Source of the DNA: Clostridiales bacterium
Lineage (GTDB): Bacteria > Bacillota > Clostridia > Lachnospirales > Lachnospiraceae
NCBI GenBank assembly: GCA_021204765.1
Contig: JAJPYU010000214.1
Span: 1-12,044, forward strand
Direction of reading: 5' to 3'
Length of the DNA stretch: 12,044 nt
Part shown: positions 6,853 to 12,044 of the stretch, one piece after another
How positions within the stretch are numbered: position 1 is the stretch's first letter
Layout of the letters: each line of letters begins with the position of its first letter
Program-made: the position numbers and the translations under genes
The notes under the pieces: generated by a model
What the model saw: the letters and a program-made list of their open reading frames with translations, nothing else
Told to the model about the DNA's origin: nothing
Database searches by the model: none

Positions 6853-9234
6853 ATGAAAAAGAAGATAAGATCTCATGTAAAGCGCCTTAAAGCGCAGAAT
6901 ATCAAGCATCCCATGAGTCCCGGAAAGTATAGGAAAAAGCTTCGGATAGCCCGGAGAAAGGATTTTTTCCGTATTTTCCTGAGAGTAGTGGGATGCCTTG
7001 TCATTGCCCTGGCCGTGCTTTTCATAGCAGGGAATATGTTTATGTATAAGAAGACGGGGGAGACCCTTTTTTCCTGTGCGAAAGAGGCAAAGGAGATAGT
7101 TGGGGAGAGCTCCCCGGATGATTTCAGGCGGGCCGAGACCACTTTCATTTACAGCTCGGACGGTACGAAGATAGCCGAGCTGGCCGAGGATGAAGATGCC
7201 ACCTATCTGACTTATGATGAGATTCCGGCTAATGTGATCAATGCTTTCGTGGCCGTGGAGGATCGGACTTTCTGGAAGAATTCCGGTGTGGATTACAAGG
7301 GAATAGCGAGGGTTTTGCTGAATTATATCAAGTCGAGGGGCACAGTCTCCGAGGGAGCCAGCACCATCACCCAGCAGCTGGCCAGAGGAGTCTATCTGTC
7401 AAACGAGAAGACTATGCTGAGGAAAGTCAGGGAAATATTTATCGCCAGACAGCTTACAAAAAAGTACTCCAAGGAAGATATCATGGAATTCTATTGCAAT
7501 ACCTGCTGCTTTGCCAACGGTATTTACGGGGTGGAGGATGCTGCAGAGAAATATTTTTCCAGGCATATCAATGAGCTTACCCTGTCGGAGACAGCCTATA
7601 TCTGTGCCATTCCCAACCGGCCGGAGTATTACAATCCCTTAAAGGAACCTGAAAATGCCCTGACGCGCCGGGACAAGATTTTAAATGATATGGAGGAGTG
7701 CGGCTACATTTCCGGGGATGCCTGTCAGCTGGCTCTGGCAGAGACTGTCACCGTCCTGACCCCTGAGGAAGCTAACGCTTTCTATAATTATGAAACCACC
7801 TACGCCATCAACTGTGCGGTGCGGTATCTGATGAAACAGGACGGCTTCGAATTCAGGTACGAGTTTGACAGTGATGACGATTACAACAGCTATGCAAATG
7901 AATATGACGAGTATTACGCCCAGGCGAAGCACAAGCTCTATACCGGCGGCTACGAGGTTTATACTACCATCGACCTGGATGCACAGGATGCCATGCAGGA
8001 GATACTTGATGAACAGCTTTCTTTCAGCGACAGCCTGACATCCGAGGGCATATATGAGCTCCAGGGGGCCATGACGGTCATAGACAACAGCACGGGCAAG
8101 GTGACGGCTATTATCGGAGGCCGCACCCAGGAGGGTTCTGACAATGTATATTCATTAAACCGCGCCTATCAGGGCTACGCCCAGCCGGGCAGCTCTTTTA
8201 AACCCATTGCGGTATATACCCCGGCCCTGTGCAGTGGCTACAATCCCAACTCCATCCTTAAAAATATTGATGTGGATGAGGCCAAGACCAGCAATTATGA
8301 GGATATAAATAAAATGGATGGAAATGATGTGACACTCCGTTCGGCGGTGGAGAAGAGCTTAAACGGCTGTGCGTACTGGCTCTTTAACCAGCTCACTCCC
8401 AGGCTGGGACTTTCCTATGTGACAAACATGGGCTTTACGAAAATAATGCCCGGTGACTATACCTTAAGCGCTGCCCTGGGCGGACTGACCTACGGAGTCA
8501 CCACTGTTGAGATGGCGAATGCTTATTATACACTGGAAAATCACGGAGAGTATATACAGACTGACTGCATTGACAGCATATATGACAGCGACGGAAATAA
8601 TATTTACAAAGGCTATGAGACTAAGACAATCTATGACAGGGAAGCCGCGGATGAGATGACGGATGTCATGGAAGGTGTGCTTACTGACGGTACAGCGTCG
8701 AATTCTTCATGGTATTCTTACACAGGTACTGAGGCTGCCGGAAAGACCGGAACCACCAATGACAATAAGGCCGGGTGGTTCTGCGGGTACACTCCGTATT
8801 ATACTATCGCGGTCTGGGTGGGCTGTGATACACCGAAGACAGTTAACGGTCTCCAGGGCGGTACTTATCCCCTCTATATATGGAAGGAAGCTATGCTGGA
8901 AATGATAGACGGGCTTCCTGCCAGATACTTTGATCTGCAGTTTGATACTTCCGGCTGGGATACAGCTGTGGAGGACGAGGAGGAGAGTCCCGATGAAGTG
9001 ATAGATGACGAGGAGACAGAGGAAGACGAGGAGACGGATGAGATCACGGATGCTGTCACGGACGATGTGCCTGACAGCATACAGGGGGATGCCGGGGAAC
9101 CGGATGAGGCCTGGGATGATGATGAGGAGGAAGTGGAAACAGACAGTGGTGATGATACCGGAAATGCCGATCAGGGCGTTGATGATACCGGAGATACTGT
9201 TGGTACTGAGGATGTCGATGCGGGAAATACCTGA
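6853..9234 (+). CDS. Class A penicillin-binding protein (glycosyltransferase GT51 plus transpeptidase)
   Basis: Bifunctional cell-wall enzyme that polymerises glycan strands from lipid II and cross-links the peptides outside the membrane. From the ATG at 6853 it has 793 aa: a basic cytoplasmic N-terminus (1-40), one membrane segment (about 42-65), then the GT51 domain with AVEDRTFW (catalytic-type Glu136), GASTITQQLARG (168-179) and an EDAAEKYF segment (228-235). The penicillin-binding domain has all three motifs: SSFK (Ser447, Lys450), SLN (502-504) and KTGT (631-634). Residues 707-793 form a tail with 43 Asp or Glu and no Lys or Arg. The start is uncertain: neither the ATG at 6853 nor an in-frame TTG at 6844 has a visible Shine-Dalgarno site. 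The gene lies 92 bases after the CarD-family gene, behind a dyad that may influence its expression, and 39 bases before aroA. Confidence 0.94.
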   Translation: MKKKIRSHVKRLKAQNIKHPMSPGKYRKKLRIARRKDFFRIFLRVVGCLVIALAVLFIAGNMFMYKKTGETLFSCAKEAKEIVGESSPDDFRRAETTFIYSSDGTKIAELAEDEDATYLTYDEIPANVINAFVAVEDRTFWKNSGVDYKGIARVLLNYIKSRGTVSEGASTITQQLARGVYLSNEKTMLRKVREIFIARQLTKKYSKEDIMEFYCNTCCFANGIYGVEDAAEKYFSRHINELTLSETAYICAIPNRPEYYNPLKEPENALTRRDKILNDMEECGYISGDACQLALAETVTVLTPEEANAFYNYETTYAINCAVRYLMKQDGFEFRYEFDSDDDYNSYANEYDEYYAQAKHKLYTGGYEVYTTIDLDAQDAMQEILDEQLSFSDSLTSEGIYELQGAMTVIDNSTGKVTAIIGGRTQEGSDNVYSLNRAYQGYAQPGSSFKPIAVYTPALCSGYNPNSILKNIDVDEAKTSNYEDINKMDGNDVTLRSAVEKSLNGCAYWLFNQLTPRLGLSYVTNMGFTKIMPGDYTLSAALGGLTYGVTTVEMANAYYTLENHGEYIQTDCIDSIYDSDGNNIYKGYETKTIYDREAADEMTDVMEGVLTDGTASNSSWYSYTGTEAAGKTGTTNDNKAGWFCGYTPYYTIAVWVGCDTPKTVNGLQGGTYPLYIWKEAMLEMIDGLPARYFDLQFDTSGWDTAVEDEEESPDEVIDDEETEEDEETDEITDAVTDDVPDSIQGDAGEPDEAWDDDEEEVETDSGDDTGNADQGVDDTGDTVGTEDVDAGNT
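9151..9192 (+). repeat. 12-bp direct repeat within the PBP acidic tail
   Basis: GATGATACCGGA occurs at 9151-9162 and again at 9181-9192, exactly 30 bases (10 codons) apart, encoding DDTG both times. The surrounding 8971-9231 is rich in GAT, GAC and GAG codons, so the tail probably grew by slippage or small in-frame duplications. Confidence 0.6.
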
Positions 9235-9273
9235 GCATCAGGCACAGGATAGATATTTTTTAATGAGGGCCTC

Positions 9274-10614
9274 ATGGGGGCGGCGGATGTCGATATGGAG
9301 TTTTACGAGGTAAAAAGGCCGATCGGGCCGACAAACTGGACGGTGGAGGTACCTGGTTCGAAGAGCATAACGAACCGGGCGCTTCTCATGTCTGCCCTGT
9401 CGTCAGGATCTGTGACTCTCAGGGGAGTCCAGTTCTCAGATGACTGTCGTGTATTCCTTGAGGCATTAAAAACGCTGGGGTTTGGGCTGTCGGTATCGGA
9501 GGATGAGCGGCAGGTGACAGTGGCAGGCTGTAATGGGAAGATCCCCCTTTCTTCAGGGGATATTTATGTGGGCAGCGCCGGGACAGCGGCGCGGTTTTTG
9601 ACGGCCATGCTTGGGTTCTCAGCCGGGACTTATCGCGTTAGTGCGTCGCCTCAGATGGAGAAAAGACCAATGAAGCCCCTTTTTTTGGCTTTGCAAAGAT
9701 TAGGGACGTCATTTGCCTGGCCAAATGACAGTGTGGGATATGGGAGATGGTATCTGCCTGTGGAAATAACCGGGTGCCGTGCCATAGGGGGGGTAAAAAA
9801 CGATACTGAAATTAATTTCAGTGAGAGCACACAATTCCTGAGCGCACTTTTGCTGACAGGGCCTATGGCCGAAAATGGTTTGCGGATAAAAGTCACCGGT
9901 GAAAAAAAGGATGGGCCTTATATTAATATTACCAGGCGTATGATGGAGGAATTCGGAGTCAAAACAGAGTTTTCAAACGGCGAATATCTGATTCCCGGGG
10001 AATCTGTTTATAACAGGACTGTATACGAGATAGAGCCGGATATATCGGCGGCCTGTTACTTTTATGCGGCGGCGGCAGTTACCGGGGGATATGCGAAAGT
10101 AAATGGCGTGCATCGGAACGGGATGCAGGGAGATCTGAGGTTTTTGACTGTGCTGGAGGATATGGGCTGTACGGTAAAGGATGAACCCGATGGTGTGTCT
10201 GTCATTGGCCCGGATCCCGGAGGACTCCACGGAGTGTCTGTAGATATGAGGGATTTCTCAGATCAGGCGCTGACTCTGGCGGCCATAGCGCCCTATGCGG
10301 ATGGGCCGGTTGAGATAAGGAATGTGGCTCATATCAGAAAGCAGGAGTCAGACCGCATCCATGCAATAGCGGAAAATCTCGGTCGGGCCGGGATAGCCTG
10401 TGATCAGACAGCGGACGGAGCGATCATCCATCCGGGAAAGCCGCAGGCATGTCATATAGAGACTTTTGAGGATCACAGGGTGGCCATGGCTTTTGCGGTA
10501 ATGGGGCTGGGAACTGATGGGATAGTCATAGAGAACCCGGGATGCTGTGCCAAGACTTTTAAAGAGTACTTTGATGTGCTGAATGCACTGACAGATGTAG
10601 AGGAAGACTGTTGA
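9274..10614 (+). CDS. aroA: 3-phosphoshikimate 1-carboxyvinyltransferase (EPSP synthase)
   Basis: Shikimate-pathway enzyme joining phosphoenolpyruvate to shikimate 3-phosphate to give EPSP, the step before chorismate. The 446 aa are close to the usual length of about 430. Signature residues include VPGSKSITNR (26-35, with the substrate-binding Lys30), GSAGTAARF (100-108), EKRPMKPL (129-136), STQFLSALL (185-193), the catalytic-type Asp256 in PDIS, RKQESDRI (355-362) and FEDHRVAMAF (398-407). The phosphoenolpyruvate-loop motif reads GSAGTAAR rather than the common GNAGTAMR. Both halves of the inverse alpha/beta barrel are present. The start is moderately certain: the ATG at 9274 has GAGGG four bases upstream, while an in-frame ATG at 9295 has only a weak G-rich stretch. 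It follows the PBP gene by 39 bases with no terminator visible, so the two may be co-transcribed; no other aromatic biosynthesis gene is adjacent here. Confidence 0.95.
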   Translation: MGAADVDMEFYEVKRPIGPTNWTVEVPGSKSITNRALLMSALSSGSVTLRGVQFSDDCRVFLEALKTLGFGLSVSEDERQVTVAGCNGKIPLSSGDIYVGSAGTAARFLTAMLGFSAGTYRVSASPQMEKRPMKPLFLALQRLGTSFAWPNDSVGYGRWYLPVEITGCRAIGGVKNDTEINFSESTQFLSALLLTGPMAENGLRIKVTGEKKDGPYINITRRMMEEFGVKTEFSNGEYLIPGESVYNRTVYEIEPDISAACYFYAAAAVTGGYAKVNGVHRNGMQGDLRFLTVLEDMGCTVKDEPDGVSVIGPDPGGLHGVSVDMRDFSDQALTLAAIAPYADGPVEIRNVAHIRKQESDRIHAIAENLGRAGIACDQTADGAIIHPGKPQACHIETFEDHRVAMAFAVMGLGTDGIVIENPGCCAKTFKEYFDVLNALTDVEEDC

Positions 10615-10690
10615 TAACATCGTAATTGTCCGGGATATGCGCCGGTCCCATGAGCAATATTTACAGAAAAATGTATAAGGAGCAAGAAAA

Positions 10691-11548
10691 ATGAAACTGG
10701 GAGTGGTTATGGAAGGCGGTGCCAGCAGGACGATATTTTCCTGCGGGGTCACTGATGTGTTTATGGATGAGGGTATCTATCCCGATTATTTTATAGGTGT
10801 GTCGGCAGGAATAGCCTACGGCGTCTCCTATGTCTCCAGGCAGCGGGGCAGGAATGAGAAGTTTACCCGGATGTACATGCATGACAGGAGATACATGGGT
10901 CTGCAGCACTGGCTGAATCCGAAGAAGAAATGCTATTATAATCTGGAATTCGCTTTCGGAGAGATACCAAATAAGCTGGTGCCCTATGATTACAAGACCC
11001 TGGCCGCATTTCCGGGGCCGGTACTTTCAGTGGCGACCAATATCGAGACCGGGCAGGCGGAATATCTCCAGGTGCCGCCCTATGAATATCACTGGCAGAC
11101 CACCATTGCCAGCTGTGCCCTGCCGGTGCTTTTCCCGGCTATAGGGGTAAATGGGCAGCATTACCTGGACGGAGGGCTCTCCGATCCGGTGCCCTATAAG
11201 AAAGCCCTGGCTGATGGCTGCGACAAGGTCATAGTCATCCTGACCCGGGAGAGGGACTATCAAAAAGGACACGAGAAAGGGACGGCGTTTGTGGATCTGG
11301 CTTATCGCAATCATCCTAAGGTCGTCGAGTGTATGGCACATCGTTCTAAAGCTTATAATAAGACTACCAGGGACCTCCTTGAGGATGAAAAGAAAGGAAA
11401 AGTGTTTGTGATCACGCCCAGAGACACATTCGGGGTCGGAAGGACGGAAGGAAAGTGGGAGCGGCTTGCGCCTCTTTATCAGGAGGGGATAGAGGTTGCA
11501 CACCTGCGCATGCAGGAACTCAGGGAATACTTAGAATTAGATAAATGA
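10691..11548 (+). CDS. Patatin-like phospholipase family protein
   Basis: Predicted serine lipid acyl hydrolase of 285 aa using a Ser-Asp dyad. It shows the glycine-rich oxyanion segment MEGGASR (7-13), the nucleophile elbow GVSAG (36-40, Ser38) and the DGG motif (160-162, Asp160), all in the right order. The overall form matches the compact bacterial patatin proteins related to YjjU of E. coli. There is no signal peptide, so it is probably cytoplasmic and acts at the inner membrane face; its lipid substrate cannot be read from the sequence. AAGGAGC lies about 7 bases before the ATG. The 76-base gap after aroA contains no clear terminator or promoter, so co-transcription with aroA is possible. 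A strong terminator lies 68 bases beyond its stop. Confidence 0.92.
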   Translation: MKLGVVMEGGASRTIFSCGVTDVFMDEGIYPDYFIGVSAGIAYGVSYVSRQRGRNEKFTRMYMHDRRYMGLQHWLNPKKKCYYNLEFAFGEIPNKLVPYDYKTLAAFPGPVLSVATNIETGQAEYLQVPPYEYHWQTTIASCALPVLFPAIGVNGQHYLDGGLSDPVPYKKALADGCDKVIVILTRERDYQKGHEKGTAFVDLAYRNHPKVVECMAHRSKAYNKTTRDLLEDEKKGKVFVITPRDTFGVGRTEGKWERLAPLYQEGIEVAHLRMQELREYLELDK

Positions 11549-11616
11549 GGTGCCTTCTCAACGAAGGCCAGGGGAATTTCACAGATCAGCCAGGCAAACA
11601 GTATTTTAAATATAAT

Positions 11617-11644
11617 AAGACCGGGGATGAATATCCCCGGTCTT
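11617..11644. terminator. Bidirectional intrinsic terminator
   Basis: AAGACCGGGGAT (11617-11628) and ATCCCCGGTCTT (11633-11644) form a perfect 12-bp GC-rich stem with a GAAT loop. T residues end the stem on the plus strand and A residues flank it on the other side, so it can stop transcription from both the patatin gene and the converging MFS gene, which ends 17 bases away. Confidence 0.93.
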
Positions 11645-11661
11645 TTATAAAGGTATCAGAT

Positions 11662-12044
11662 TTATTTTTGCTTATTGCTATTGGGTCTGCGTATGAAGAG
11701 GAACGCCACAAATGCGACCACGGTAACCAGGATCATCATGAAAATGGTGCTCATGTAGGACTGGCTGGAGTCGTAGAGCTTCCCTGCGATGGTGGAGGCG
11801 AAAGAGCCTATCATCAGGTTCGTGACGATGACGGAGAAGTTCACTGAGTAGTAGCTTCTGCCGAAGAAGTCGCTGACCACAGCTGACTGCATGGGCGTGA
11901 CGCCGCCGTAGGCGAAGCCGCCGACCAGGAAACCGATGATGATGAACCCGAAGTTCCCGGTACGCAGTGCCATGATAAGTATCAGGGCGGCCACAATGAA
12001 AGAGACCATATCCACTATCATGGTGAGACGGTAACCCACTTTAC
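11662..12044 (-). CDS. MFS transporter, C-terminal part (5' end outside window)
   Basis: The frame is open from the right edge of the window to TAA at 11662-11664, giving about 127 residues of a larger protein. Four hydrophobic segments are visible: around MIVDMVSFIVAALILIMAL, FGFIIIGFLVGGFAYGG, VNFSVIVTNLMIGSFAS and STIFMMILVTVVAFVAFLFI. The tail is short and basic (RRPNSNKQK). The pattern GGVTPMQSAVVSDFFGRSYYSVNFSV, with its SDFFG loop, resembles the last helices of oxalate/formate antiporter-like (OFA) major facilitator proteins. The substrate is not predictable from this part. The GTG at 12039 is an internal Val codon, not a start, as the frame continues to the edge. It converges on the patatin gene and shares its terminator. 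Confidence 0.82.
   Translation of the reverse strand, partial: KVGYRLTMIVDMVSFIVAALILIMALRTGNFGFIIIGFLVGGFAYGGVTPMQSAVVSDFFGRSYYSVNFSVIVTNLMIGSFASTIAGKLYDSSQSYMSTIFMMILVTVVAFVAFLFIRRPNSNKQK

Noticed and set aside
9005..9313. A 102-codon Arg/Met-rich plus-strand frame, and an opposite His/Pro-rich frame, over the PBP tail
   Set aside because: Their composition is the expected by-product of reading GAT/GAG-rich codons in other frames; there is no independent evidence of coding.
11662..12039. A complete small membrane protein starting at the GTG at 12039
   Set aside because: The frame stays open through the window edge, there is no ribosome site visible, and the helices match the end of an MFS transporter.

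Overview
The window looks like chromosomal housekeeping DNA from a Clostridia-class Firmicute, most likely a Lachnospiraceae relative. The evidence is protein character (HemZ, bifunctional Rel, a CarD-family regulator, a clostridial-looking HisRS), strong AAGGAGG ribosome sites, sigma-A type promoters and moderate GC. No mobile element, CRISPR array, rRNA or tRNA gene was seen. The genus is inferred from memory of family members, not from a search.

Left half, minus strand (5869 down to 1): a run of genes reading rel, MBL-fold hydrolase, hemZ, hisS (cut by the window edge), with gaps of 14, 45 and 54 bases. It starts at a near-consensus promoter just upstream of rel. This order resembles the rel...hisS neighbourhood of many Firmicutes and joins (p)ppGpp metabolism to tRNA-His charging. 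The hemZ gene is broken by a single in-frame TAA at 1509-1511; the reading frame continues normally for 91 more codons. This is the clearest anomaly in the window.

Centre (5870-6253): a 384-base divergent intergenic region. It carries the rel promoter, a 9-bp inverted repeat, and a second good promoter with an AT-rich upstream element driving a CarD-family regulator. That gene has an unusually long leader of about 148 nt containing a hairpin and a possible 27-codon upstream ORF. Since CarD proteins act on RNA polymerase and have been tied to stringent control in mycobacteria, the rel/carD pairing makes functional sense.

Right half, plus strand (6254-11548): the CarD-family gene, a class A penicillin-binding protein with an extremely acidic C-terminal tail, aroA (EPSP synthase) and a patatin-like phospholipase. 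A perfect 12-bp-stem bidirectional terminator separates the patatin gene from the convergent 3' part of an MFS transporter gene, which runs off the right edge.

I did not find evidence for a previously undescribed multi-gene system. The findings are local oddities: the hemZ stop and an apparent insertion in HemZ, the architecture of the rel/carD intergenic region, the PBP tail, and a dyad upstream of a PBP gene that lacks a visible ribosome site.
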